NCBI GenBank assembly: GCA_005765155.1
Contig: VCCP01000008.1
Coordinates: 682,001-746,000, forward strand
Length of the DNA stretch: 64,000 bases
Direction of reading: 5' to 3'
Origin: Zelopaecilomyces penicillatus
Lineage: Eukaryota; Ascomycota; Sordariomycetes; Hypocreales; Pseudodiploosporaceae
Part shown: piece by piece, positions 52,348 through 63,653 of the stretch
How the letters are laid out: each line of letters opens with the position of its first letter
Position numbering within the stretch: position 1 is the stretch's first letter
Program-made: the position numbers and the translations under genes
The notes under the pieces: generated by a model
Seen by the model: only the letters and a program-made list of their open reading frames with translations
Database searches by the model: none
Told to the model about the DNA's origin: nothing

Positions 52348-53656
52348 ATGTTCTTAGGCGTTGCGAGGTCCTCACGGGTGGCTGCCCTCTTCATCGCCGC
52401 CATCATCTTCATCGTTGCGTTTGGAGGCGTCACCTACAACCATCTGGATTCCTGGGACCTTCCATCCCGGTGAGGAACTCTCCGACTCTCTTTTTGCACT
52501 GCTCACCGCCGGGCCGGAGTCTTGCTAACGCCGTTTTGGGATGCATCTAGGCTACGACCTGCAGGATCGTCAACGCCCACCGGCACCGATGCCAACAAGC
52601 AGTCGAGCACATCTCCGTCTCTTTCGGACGCCGCGGCGGCTGCCAATGCCGAGTTTCGCAAGTTTTGGTTTGAGCACCTGCACAAGCCCTCGATCAAGCC
52701 CAATGCGGAGACATACCAGCCATTTGGCGCCTTCAAGTGGGATGTCAAAGCTGGCGCCAAGTTCACCAAACCCTTGGGCGAGCAGCTGTGCATCATCGAC
52801 CTGGACAACCGGGCCTTTGACCAACCGAATCAGATATTTGGGCCCCAGGCCATGAGTTGGAAAAATGCAAATAAACTGCATGGGTTGTCGATGGGTGTGC
52901 TCAACCATTGGCTCTATGGTGCGTTTTCACATAAAGATCCTTGACATTTCAAGCTGCTAACTTGGTTTCCGCGCAGCCAAGATTCACGGATACAAGTATT
53001 ACTATGTTGCCATTGACAAGTATGAGGATCGTCGTGCCTCTTGGAAGAAGCCTCCCATCATCTCCAAGATTCTCAAAAAACACAAGACCTGCGTCTTTAT
53101 TGACTCCGACGCCATCTTCAACCACCTTGACCTCCCCTTTGAATGGCTGATGAATTACTGGGGCATTGATCCCAGCTCCAACTCTCTCTCTTTGGCTGTT
53201 GATCCAGATCGCGACTTCAACAAAGACAAATACGGGAAGCTATACTTGAATACTGGCTTTATAGTTATCCAGAACAACAAAAAGACGTACGAGATCATGG
53301 ATGCCTGGAAGGCATGTCCCGACGATGGCGGTGCCCATCCCGAATGCGTCAAGTTCCGCCTGAACGACCCCGGCAAACCCACTGACCAGGGTGGCTTTGG
53401 CACCTTTATCCGATACGACTTCCCCAAGGACATCAAGGAGCTCCCGTGCAGCGAGGCCAATGGTTACCCTGACAGCGATTCGGGCTGCGAGGGCAGGTTC
53501 ATCCGCCATCTGTGGACCGGCAAGGACGATTGGATCAAGATCTTTGTTGGGGAACAAGTTCCAGGGCCATATCTTGAAATATTCCACCAGGAGTTTCTCG
53601 ACCAAAAGAAGAGCTTTTATGTGACAGAAAAGGAACTGTTTGGTGGAAGCTCATAA
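52348..53656 (+). CDS. Type II membrane glycosyltransferase, GMA12/MNN10 (GT34-like) family
   Basis: Likely Golgi galactosyl- or mannosyltransferase acting on glycans. Exons 52348-52469, 52551-52918 and 52977-53656 give 389 aa. Introns are 81 and 58 nt (GTGAGG..TCTAG; GTGCGT..GCGCAG with GCTAAC). The start has a short cytosolic end and a signal anchor (SSRVAALFIAAIIFIVAFGGV), then a Ser/Thr/Ala-rich stem. The catalytic part shows KIHGYKYYYVAIDKYEDRR, then CVFIDSDAIFNHLDLPFEWL, where DSD is the DxD-type metal site. Next come LYLNTGFIVIQNNKKT and TDQGGFGTFIRYDF. Two upstream ATGs end at 52357, overlapping the start codon region out of frame. The exact donor and acceptor sugars cannot be read. 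Confidence 0.87.
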
Positions 53657-55328
53657 TGAGAGATGACCAAGCCCATTTTGTTCTTTTCTATGGCAAAGCC
53701 AACTAATTACGACACAATGATTATCTTTTCGACCAATTATGTACAAGCACCCTGTGGCATCAAACTGGCAACTTGTTTGATTCGCCTTCCTATTTCGCCC
53801 TGGTCAAACTTTTTGTTTGTTAGACTTGGGGTTTCTGTTATTTTTCTTAATTTTTTGGGTGGTTCATGCAGCGACATGGGTATTTATGTGCTTTTGAATG
53901 TGGAGTCGCATCCCTAATCGAGAGAAGCAATTGCCAAATAGAGCAAGGTTCGGGTCCGGGCTTTGGACACGGCACGAACTGACGGGGCGGTGGTCTTTCG
54001 TGAACAACTTTTTTGTATTGGTTTGGGAGCATCAAAAGGGTATACTTGTGGGCAGATGGCCTCTGGCGCGATCTGGGAACCGCATATTATGTAGCTAATG
54101 TAGGCACGATCCCTACGACAGTGGGGCATGTTGCATCAACTGGAGAATATCACGATGTTATCATTCTTCTCACCAAGGCCGAAGCGCATGTCTTGGATGG
54201 CCCATGGTAACATGACTCCCTTTTTGTAGTAGTGGTTTTCAAAGTGCCAGGGTTTCTGGAAATAGTGGTCGTGCTAATATCTCACTCTGTCTAGTATTAC
54301 CAATATGACTATTCAGCATTGAAACCCGGAACAGGGGGCCTTTTCGAGCTTGTTGTGGACGGGACCGGGGCTTTATTGAGGATGGTCCCGGCTCGCCTCC
54401 CTCCCGCTTCATTCTCAAGTCATTGAAGAAGATTCGTGTCCATACGTCTTCGGCAGGCCTGGGGGCGTGGGCTCGCGTTATCTGAACATCGACGATGAAC
54501 TTATGCTGTGACACACTGCAGAGTTCCTCACCGGTTTCTGAAGGAAATTCATTCGGTGCCGAGCCGTGTTCTGGGAAAGTACCAGTACGGCGCAGGAACT
54601 TCTATTATTAGCTGTCGAGTCAGTCGCAAATAAGCCTTGGTTGGGTCTGGAACACAGCTTCTGAGTGGCGTGGAAAAAAAAGTCTTTCCAAGGTTTTTTT
54701 CTTTTTGGTGATAATCTTCTCTCAGTGTCTCTTTATCTCTCCGCCTTGGGCTTTTGTCCGCTCACCAACCCCCCCCTTATCATAATGATACGGTGCTAGA
54801 CCAACGATGACGATTTTGGATTTGGAATGTACGACGTATTACAACAGCACATGACGGCCCTCCACACATTGAGTTTGCTTCGGGCCAGTGACGGTGCTCC
54901 TAGATTTGTCCCCCAATCTGACACAGAATTACCCACGCACGCGCGGTTCTCTGCGCCCTGGACGTCCAACGACTTGCGCCCAACAACCCCTGGTCCAAAA
55001 GCGCCACCGCGTGGTGTGGGTGCAACCATCGAGACCTTGCATGTTGATGGGGGGTCCTGTCATATGTTTGCCCTAATAGTGGAGCTGACGTTTGTACAGT
55101 AACTCCAAACGGACAACGGGATGCTACCCGGGGAATTTGTAAGTGTTTGTTTTATGGGAGGAGCTCTGCTGCAATGAGATGGGCAGCATTCCCCCGCCCT
55201 CAAGGCTCCCCATGGGATGATTCACACTGCCGACTCAATCAAGCGAGAAGGAGGAGAGGAGGAGGAGGAATGGTGAGACGTGTGATATGAGGCTAAGCGT
55301 CGTTGGCCTTTGCTCTGACGAGTAGAGA
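53657..55328. other. Intergenic region, no gene seen
   Basis: About 1.7 kb without a frame that has recognisable motifs. A C/T- and T-rich tract occurs around 54675-54780, and a short GGA repeat at 55248-55269. Confidence 0.45.
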
Positions 55329-55335
55329 TATAAAA
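55329..55335 (+). promoter_or_regulatory. TATA box (TATAAAA) of the P450 gene
   Basis: TATAAAA lies 93-99 nt upstream of the ATG at 55428. Confidence 0.65.
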
Positions 55336-55427
55336 TGACTAGTGCTGCTACTCGTTTGTTCCTTTTGAGAACCTCGCACATTGTCTTGTCTCTACTTAAT
55401 CCATAATATATCTCGGTTTTGGTCAAT

Positions 55428-57490
55428 ATGTCGAAACTCACCGAGATACTGAGCCGCACGAATACCAACCACCTGCTCATATTGGCTGCCTTTGTGCTGT
55501 GTGCATGGTATGTTGCATCTTCATTGCAAGCTTGGTACCGCCTCCGACATGTTCCGGGACCCTTTATCGCTTCATTCTCATATACGTGGCTCGGCCACAA
55601 GTATTTCACGGGAACTATTCATAGCGCACACTGCCATCTTCGCAAGTACGGCTCGCTGGTGCGTACTGGGCCCAACTACATCGTGACGGATGATCCCGAA
55701 GTCCTCCGCAAGATCAACGCGATCCGCAGCCGATACGTGAGGCATTGGACGTTCAAAGGCGGCAAGTTTCACCCCCGACTGGACTCGATGCTCAACATGA
55801 CGGATAATCGAGCCCACGACACGATCAAGGCCAAGGCCGCTTCTGGCTACAGCCGAGTTGTGAACTTGGACATTGAGACTGGAATAGACGCCCAGGTTGT
55901 GCGCATGTTGAGTCTGATTCAGCGCAAGTTTCTGTCTACGGGGGACACGACGAACCCCGTAGATCTTGCTCCGCTCTCGCGCTACTTTACGCTGGATGTC
56001 ATTACCCGTCTGGCCTATGGCAAGGAGTTTGGCCATTTGGATGACGGGACGGATATCTACGGCTACGTGTCGCAGGTAGACATGGCTTTCAAACTAGTCT
56101 CCATGACTCGGGCCGTTCCTTTTTTGCTGCATGTCCTCTACTGGCAGCCGATCCTGAACCTGATCGGGCCGAAGCCGACGGACAAGACGGGACTGGGGAA
56201 GATTATGGCGTGAGTTATTTTTATTTTTTTATTTTTTTATTTTCATCTTTTATGGATTTCGTCTCGCAAAAATGGCGCTTGAAAGATGAAACGTTTTCAT
56301 GCTGACGTGCCTTGCCTGTTTCTCCTTTTTAGTGTAACAAGAGATATCATTGATCGTCGGTTACAGCCGGACGCAGAGCCCAAGAGCGACATGATGGTAT
56401 GGAGTAGCACCTTTTTTTTTTTCTTTACCCCTGCCCCTGTGGCACACAAACGTTTTGTGAGATGGCTAACGGGTTTTTTTTTTTTACAGGGGACGTTTAT
56501 TAAAAGTGGCATGACGAGAGACGAGTTGGAAGCGGAAGCCATGGTTCAGATCATAGCTGGATCAGACACAACGGCATCGATCATCCGCGCAACGCTGATG
56601 TATCTGTTATCAACGCCCAGAGCTTACGGTAGGCTGAAGAAGGAAATCAACAACTGCCTTAATAGCGAGGCTGTATCAAGCCCCATTACCATGGAAGAGG
56701 CATCACAGCTGCCATATCTGCAGGTAAGCGCGCAATTCCGCCCTCACAACCGGCCCCCACGAGCGACACTCCACCCACACACTCGCTCGCTTTTCTTTTT
56801 CCCGCTCCTCCCCCTGTCTTCCATTTTCGTTAGCAAGCAAGCCTTGTGCAGCATCCCCACCTACGCCTCCTCATGTGTGTGTGTGCCCTGACTGACATGC
56901 TGTTTGGCACAGGCAGTTATCGCAGAAGGGTTTCGAATCAAGAACCCGGTCATCTATGGCGACTTCAAGGTTGTGCCCCCGGAGGGCGATACCCTGAACG
57001 GTGTTTTCCTGCCGGGCGGGACGGCGATTGGGTATAATGTGTTGGCCCTGATGCGCAACGAGGCGATTTTCGGGCGGGATGTGGATGTGTTTCGGCCCGA
57101 GAGGTTTCTTGATGCGCCGGCGGCGAAGAGGCGTGAGATGGAGCGGGCGATGGATGTGGTGTTTGGTGGTGGGAGGTGGATGTGCCCTGGTAAGGCGTTG
57201 GCGTGGATGGAAGTGAACAAGCTGGTCTTTGAGGTGAGTTTCCCACTATTCTTTCTTTCCCTTCCTTTGATGGACCGTTTGCATAGGTACCCCCCTTCCC
57301 AGGGAAGCTCGGAACATGATACCCAAAAGTGAAGGACGAAGACTAACAATCCCACCTGGTGTCATTCCTCTAGCTTATGCGATTCTTCGACTTTCAATTA
57401 ATGCGGCCAGAGAAGCCGTGGGAAGAAAAGACACATCTCACGGTGTCACACAAGGATATGTGGGTACGGATCACACAGGCGATTTGGTGA
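55428..57490 (+). CDS. Cytochrome P450 monooxygenase (pisatin-demethylase-like), five exons
   Basis: ER-anchored heme monooxygenase, substrate unknown. Exons 55428-56209, 56333-56396, 56490-56723, 56913-57233 and 57374-57490 give 505 aa; introns are 123, 93, 189 and 140 nt, all in phase. The N-terminal anchor (HLLILAAFVLCAWYVASSL) is followed by the Pro-rich hinge VPGPF. The I-helix reads IIAGSDTTAS (oxygen-binding AGxDTT), the K-helix EGFR (ExxR), then FRPERF, and the heme loop FGGGRWMCPGKALA with the axial cysteine. Family assignment rests on overall resemblance of the N-terminal half to pisatin-demethylase-type fungal P450s. It is on the same strand as, but 4.3 kb from, the MFS gene. Confidence 0.93.
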
Positions 57491-59812
57491 AAACGGAGTT
57501 GGGTCGTTGTGGGTTTTTTTTGTTATTGTTCTTTTGTTTTTTCTCTCATTGTTAGAGTTCTGTCTAGCTTCGCAGCTTTATTACTAGGGTTAATACTATT
57601 GTTAATGTAGCCATGTTAGTTGGCTGCCATGTTTAAGAAAGGGGAATGAATACCAAGCAAGTTTGTTTGGCTATTCATACGCACGTTCTCTACGCATTCT
57701 TGCCCTTTTGCAGGGGAGAGGTGATGATGATGATGATGATGACGTTTTTGTGATCTTATTGTTAGGTAGGTTGGGTTGACGTCGTAGGATTTGTCAAGGG
57801 GGTGGAAGTCCAGCCCTGCCAACCAACCCAAATGTGTAATCAAATCTCGAAACCCAACGCCTTTTTTTACGTGTTTGGAAATATGAATAGAAAACTCCTG
57901 TTAGACGGCCTTTATACAAAACAGGTAAAGGAGACGAAAGAACGAACCGGTGTGTGTTTTAGGTGGGGATGGGGCGGTACATTGGAAAGTAATGGCGGCT
58001 GGTGCGCCCGCAAGAGTTTTCGGTTGGGGAGTTGGTTGCCAAGACAGACTGCAGACGAGCCGTGTGAGCTATTGAGCGGGCGGTGGGGATGTGGAAATGG
58101 GGAGATTTTGTGGCCTATTTTGAGGGTTGGGAGGTTTTGTGGTTGGATAAGCTTGTGATCTCTCTGTCTGTGCTTTTTGGTGAATCTTACATCCCAACAT
58201 TGTTGGTGTTGTGTTGTTGGTAAGATGTGCTCCGTGTATGGGAGAGTCTTGGCCCGCGGAATTATGGTAGTACGTTATGTTAGTTGTTCTGTTTTACTCT
58301 TATTGGGAATGATCTGATGATCTGAGACCATTTTTGTTCTCTTCCTGTGTGTCTTGTGGTATAAACAGAGAGGGAAGAGATGACGCTGTGTCTGAGACCG
58401 ACGACGTGGTTGGGGAGTGGCGAGAATAGCTTTTGATAGAAACAAGGCCGTCAACGTGTACTGGAGATGGGGACGAGAGGGGAGCGTAGAGAGGAGTTGG
58501 TGCGGCACTGTAGGTGAATTTGAGGTTTGTATGGGTGAGTCGCTTTTCTTTCTTGTTGCGATTTTGAGCATTAAAGTGAAGAGGACGGCAAATACAGGTA
58601 AAGGATGAGGATGTTGGTGATTTGAGTGGGCGTCTTGCGTACATGGATTTGTGTTGCCGAATGTAAAGAGACTGGAATGATTAGAATAGAAGTGAAGTTG
58701 ATTGAAGGCTATAAGTAGATAATCTGGCCCTGTTTCACGCCATGTCACTATTGTGACATTGTAGATTTGGAAGATGGAAGACAATTGCCAACATATTCCA
58801 TTGCTTCTCATTAGTCTAGCTGTATACGAGTGAACTCCATATGTAGAGTAGAATGTGTGAAGAAGCTGGTGTAATTGAGTTATGGTGCACATTGCCATCT
58901 AGCAGCGCTGCGTTATTCATAACACTGCTGGGACTGGTCTGAATGTAGGAGATGTTAGATATCGGCACAAAAGTATGGCAAATCAAGAACATCAACTGGT
59001 CCAGCCTCCTGAATGAGTATGTGTGATATTATCCTACCTGAAAATTGTAATCATCATGATGTTGAGCCTGGTAGTTGATGAAAATGACGATTCTGAACCA
59101 ATCGAGTCTTTAGAAATGCACAGTCAGTTATTCTGTGGTTCGATTCCGACATGTTATTCTCATCATGAGAGAAATATCCGTTCCAACTACAACGCAATCC
59201 AAAAGACCCAGCATGATCAAGTGAGACCTGCGTCAAGAGAACCCTGACCCTCCCGACACCGCGATGGCTACACATTTCATGCGGGCGGAATGGATCTGAT
59301 CGACATCTAGCATTCCCGTGGTTGAGGCATTCGTCATGAGCACAACCCATGAAGTGCACGGGGCGCTGTGCATGGGAAGAGGGGGGAAGAGGGAACTAAA
59401 GGCCATGACCATGAGGAGACAACATATTGGATTGTGGAAATATGTCAAAATCGGAGGTGTTGGGTGTCAAACGGGGGGGGCATTTTGATTGAGATATCTT
59501 TTGCTCTGCAACTGGTGATGTGAACGCATGGGATGATACGGGCGGGTGAGTAAAAAAGTGGAATAGCAAGTATGGCGACTGTGGATAAATGTGATTGGGA
59601 CGCAGAGACGCTGTTCAAAAGACGACAATATTGCTGAATTGCTCCCAGTTGACTCTCAAACGATCGCTAAAGTATGGATATGGCTGCACTGAAAGCACGT
59701 TTTCTTCTTCAAACACAATGGCCTAGACCCGAATAACAAACAGTATAAAGATGCTGTGGGGGGGATAGCCAAGGTAGGTTTGTGGATAAATGGAGATGGA
59801 CGAGTATTGAAC

Positions 59813-59820
59813 TATATAAA
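59813..59820 (+). promoter_or_regulatory. Isolated TATA box (TATATAAA)
   Basis: TATA box with no recognised gene downstream. 65 nt later a 12-codon frame encodes a VDK triple repeat. Confidence 0.35.
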
Positions 59821-61097
59821 ATGTCAGCTTGTCGATGACTTGGGAAACTGCTCATCTTGCACTTGACTATAACAACTTTTGCTCGATGGTTGACAAGGTT
59901 GACAAGGTTGACAAAATTTCATGAGGGAAGCAATTCGATCAACCATCTCTCAAGAGCCACCCAAAACGTTGTGTTACCCCATCGATGTGCATAAGATCAA
60001 GATCTAATATTGACAAAAGAAAACGCTCGGTCTATTCCTCTCCGGCGCTCGGACATGTTGGCGGCGGTCCGGGAGACCCGCGTGCCGCATCGCGCATCAG
60101 CGCCTTGACGATCCGTTCACCAGGGGGGGGATGAGAGGAGCAAACATTGGTCTTCTCAATCTCTTTGGAACAGGAGTGGGTGCCTGCGTCATTGAGTGAT
60201 GCTGACACCAACGGCCAAAAAATAAAAATGAAAATGAAAGAATTCTGATGAGATGTGATTGTTTTATAAAACTGACAGACGTCCAACTCTTGTAGGGTGT
60301 ACTGTTGGCATACGAGACGATAGAGGCAACATTCGGCAAACTAGTCGACGTTGTTTGGTCATGTTTCAGAAACTGTATTCTGCTTGATTGATGAATAGGG
60401 CCACAGACACGGGAGGCTGCATGCAGCTTCGCGTCTCATTGATTGCAGCTCCTTGAGGATCAAGATGCGGCCGATGCTGCAAACAGTGCATTCCCAAGCG
60501 ATGGGTTCCCCAGAAATGCAAGTCCTTTCTTTGCATTATTACCCTCATGCACACCACCTACACCACTTGGAGACAGGACGAGAACAGGGAGGGGAAAACA
60601 ACGCTCGGCTGACTATTTGGCTTGACCAAAGGAGCAAAGTCGGAGTGGGGAAGTCATTGTGGCATGATTTTGAATGTCCACTGCGCAGCCTTCTTTATTA
60701 TAGGGTTGTTCTCGGTTTGGAAAACGACCAGAAGGAAGATGCAGGTTCGAACGCACTAGCTCTGATAGCTCTCGCATTGTCCACTTGTCATCCATGTTTG
60801 TGACATTTATTGCTGATTGAGTTTGGTTAGGCCCGGAGAAGTCGGCACCAAGAATGCCGGCGCGAATCGTGAGCTGCACCACCTTGATTGACGGTGTGAC
60901 TGACAATGGGACCATTGTGAGGGGTCATTGCATTTGCCCAAGCACATTAAGCAGATGAGATATCCCGGAGTTAAGGTAGGCGGGCGTTTGTCGATGTGGA
61001 GACCGAGCTGGATATCATTTCACCTTGGCTGGGGTTGCCTTATTGACAACAACAACTGACTGGTCTCGCTCTATACGCGGTGAATTCACCTTGAAGG

Positions 61098-61146
61098 AAA
61101 GCCCCCCCCCCCTGCGGCCTTCGGCTCCGAGGAGCGACGGGGCTTT
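61098..61146. repeat. Nested inverted repeat
   Basis: Outer arms AAAGCCCC (61098-61105) and GGGGCTTT (61139-61146) are perfectly complementary. The interior contains a second hairpin, GCTCC (61124-61128) with GGAGC (61131-61135). Confidence 0.75.
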
Positions 61147-61180
61147 AGTAGTTCGGTCTTTTCAGCCCCATCACAGAAAT

Positions 61181-61204
61181 CAGTCAGTCAGTCAGTCAGT
61201 CAGT
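61181..61204 (+). repeat. CAGT tetranucleotide microsatellite
   Basis: About six consecutive CAGT-phase units just downstream of the nested inverted repeat. Confidence 0.85.
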
Positions 61205-61480
61205 CATTCTGCGTTTTCCCATGGCGCAAAAGCTAGGCCAAGAATCAATAAGCCAGCCTGAACAGAGCCAATCAATCCATTGACTTTCCTCGTCGGCCCA
61301 CCTCGGCTCCCAGCGCCATTTTGGTGTGGCGTCCCCGCCCAATATCGATCGGCCTGCAAACAAACCCAAAACCGGAAAACAAGATGGTGTGCTGGCGAAG
61401 GAAGATGAGGAAGAAAGGGGATCAAAGGCACGATTACAGCCTTTCGCGCTTCGCGTTCCGGGAATAAGGCTCTTGTGTGC

Positions 61481-61501
61481 GGGGGGGGGGGGGGGGGGGG
61501 G
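61481..61501 (+). repeat. Poly-G tract (21 G)
   Basis: Uninterrupted run of 21 guanines, ~250 nt upstream of the MFS transporter ATG. Confidence 0.9.
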
Positions 61502-61610
61502 CGGGTTCCACACTTGGTGACGCACCAACATCATTGCTTGGTAGTAACCGTTTTCAATTGTCCGAATCACAAAGAGGAATAAAACACCGAAGGCGTGTTT
61601 GCCGTATCCA

Positions 61611-61617
61611 TATATAT
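61611..61617 (+). promoter_or_regulatory. TATA box of the MFS transporter gene
   Basis: TATATAT lies ~140 nt upstream of the ATG at 61755. Confidence 0.55.
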
Positions 61618-61754
61618 TGTCTCTTGTCTTTGAACCAATGCTTTTTATTTATTCGATGACATGCCAAGAAAAGGGATCTTCTATCCTAAGTAAACCCATC
61701 CATCACTGAGTCCTACCGTGACATAGCATCAACCTCCCACACGGCTTCACCATT

Positions 61755-63506
61755 ATGTTTAAAGAAAACAGTTTCAGTGCCGCCGAGATGGGCGAGAAGC
61801 AGACGAAAACCACGACACCGACGATAGCACACGCCCACGAAACTGCTTACCATACCGACCACACCACAGACAGCGACGTGCTCAGCAAACGAGAAGACTC
61901 GGAAGCTTTCCCTAATCACAACAACAACAACAACAACAACAACAACTCGACCACCACCAAGACTGAGCACTACCAAAATGGGCCTCCTGATGGGGGTATG
62001 CGGGCTTGGCTTGTTGTCCTTGGAGCGTGGTGTACTTCATTTTGCAGTTTTGGCTGGATTAACAGTGCGTTTCTCTTTTTATCCTGGGATCGATATTGAT
62101 TTTTTTGCATAAAGAAGCAAAATCTGTGTACGATATATGAGCTGACAGCTTTTTTTTTTAGGTGTCGGCGTCTTTCAAGAATACTACAAATCGAATTTCC
62201 TAAAAGAATACTCCAACAGCGTAGTCTCATGGATCCCCTCGCTCCAGATCTTCTTCATGAGCGGCATGGTAAGCCCCATCTACCCATCATCACCCGCCCG
62301 ATCCTGCATGTCTCACAATAGATTCGCTAACATGAGATCGATCCTAGGGACCAATCGTCGGCATTCTCTCTGACCGATATGGCCCGCGACAGCTCATCCT
62401 CGCAGGAACCCTACTACACGTCTTTGGGTTAATGATGACTTCAATATCGCATTCATATTACCAGATTCTCCTCTCACAGGGTGTTTGTAGCGCTATTGGC
62501 GTTTCTGCAATCTTTCAGCCAGGTAAGCAAATAAAACCTACGACACATGTATTGCCAACAGTTCTAAAAGTCCATGTTGCAGCATTAAACACAATCTCTG
62601 GATGGTTCGATAAGAAGCGCGGTGCTGCGTACGGCATCCTCGCCACAGGATCTAGCTTAGGCGGCGTCATCTTCCCCATCATGGTCAGCCGTCTCATCAA
62701 GCAAGTCGGCTTCGGCTGGTCGATGCGCATCTGCGCCTTTCTCATTCTTGGCCTGCTCGTCATTGCAAACTTGACTGTGGCTTCGTATACCCCACCAAAA
62801 CCGAAATCCATCACCATGAAGCAGTTCCTGAGTCCGTTTAAGGAGGTTCAGTTTATACTGCTCACTGTTGGGTTGTTTCTCTTTACGTTTGGCCTCTTTA
62901 TGCCTATTAATTATATCCCTGCTGAGGCGGCTGCGGCGGGCATGTCTCCCCATTTGGTACAATATCTGATTCCTATTCTCAACGCTGCGAGGTAAGAATC
63001 AATCAAGCCCACTCACTCGTCTCACCAATTGAGGAAATCTCAAACACCATTATACTAACCCTACACTCCCAATTTATAGTCTCTTTGGTCGAATCGGCTC
63101 AGGCTACGTCGGCGACAAAATCGGCCGCTACAACATCTTCATCATCGTCTGCTACATGTCCGGCCTCTGGGTTCTCGCCCTCTGGATCCCTGCCGCCACC
63201 ACAGCCGCGCGCATCGCATTCGCCGCCCTATTTGGCTTCTTCTCGGGCGCATACGTCGCTCTCATCGCGGTCTTGGTCGTGCAAATCTCCCCCATCGCTG
63301 AAATTGGCTTTCGAACCGGCCTCGTCTTCTTGGCTACATCGTTGGGTGGCCTGACGACGAACCCCATCTCTGGCGCGATCCTGGAGTCGAGCAGTGGTTG
63401 GTTGGGCCCCAAGGTGTTTGCAGGCGTGTTTTGTCTGTTAGGAACGACTTTTATCCTGGCTGCTAGGATTTATAGAACCGGCTTCAAGTTGATGGCTGTA
63501 TTTTGA
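61755..63506 (+). CDS. MFS transporter, monocarboxylate-porter type, five exons
   Basis: Plasma-membrane major facilitator, probably carrying a carboxylate or related small molecule. Exons 61755-62064, 62162-62268, 62348-62522, 62583-62991 and 63080-63506 give 475 aa; introns are 97, 79, 60 and 88 nt, with consistent phases. The long hydrophilic N-terminus holds nine consecutive Asn encoded by AAC repeats. PPDGGMRAWLVVLGAW follows, the usual MCT-like entry to helix 1. Later marks are GVFQEYY, GILSDRYGPR (the A-motif equivalent), WFDKKRGAAYGILATGSSLGG, and in the second half GRIGSGYVGDKIGRYN and GLTTNPISGAIL. About twelve hydrophobic helices are visible. Its neighbours are a P450 upstream and a partial gene downstream on the other strand. 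Confidence 0.93.
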
Positions 63507-63653
63507 GGGAATGGGGAAAAAAGGGGTGCGACCGACTCGAATTGGGTTTCGTGTTTCACAGCGGGCATTTTCTTGGTTTAAAAGTTTAGATTCCACACCT
63601 CTCAGAGCATTGTATAGTATTTATCATAATTATGGCACGATCAATAATAATGT

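Larger units (their letters stand above)
57491..61610. other. Long gene-poor intergenic region (4.1 kb)
   Basis: No supported protein gene. Visible items are a GAT microsatellite at 57721-57741, a TATATAAA with a tiny triple-repeat frame (59813-59921), a run of nine G near 60124-60132, a nested inverted repeat at 61098-61146, CAGT tandem units at 61181-61204 and a G21 run at 61481-61501. A 207-codon minus frame at 58275-58898 looks like chance (see rejected). Confidence 0.45.

Noticed and set aside
57802..58158. 118-codon plus-strand frame downstream of the P450
   Set aside because: It starts at GTG, is Trp/Gly-rich by composition and has no domain.
58275..58898. 207-codon minus-strand frame starting with ATG
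   Set aside because: The longest unexplained frame in the right part, but rich in Ser, Thr, His and Pro with no domain, no TATA box and a second frame overlapping it. Kept only as a weak possibility.
59141..59165. GGTTCGATTCC resembling a tRNA T-loop
   Set aside because: The flanking bases do not form a T-stem or acceptor stem and no D- or anticodon arm is found upstream.
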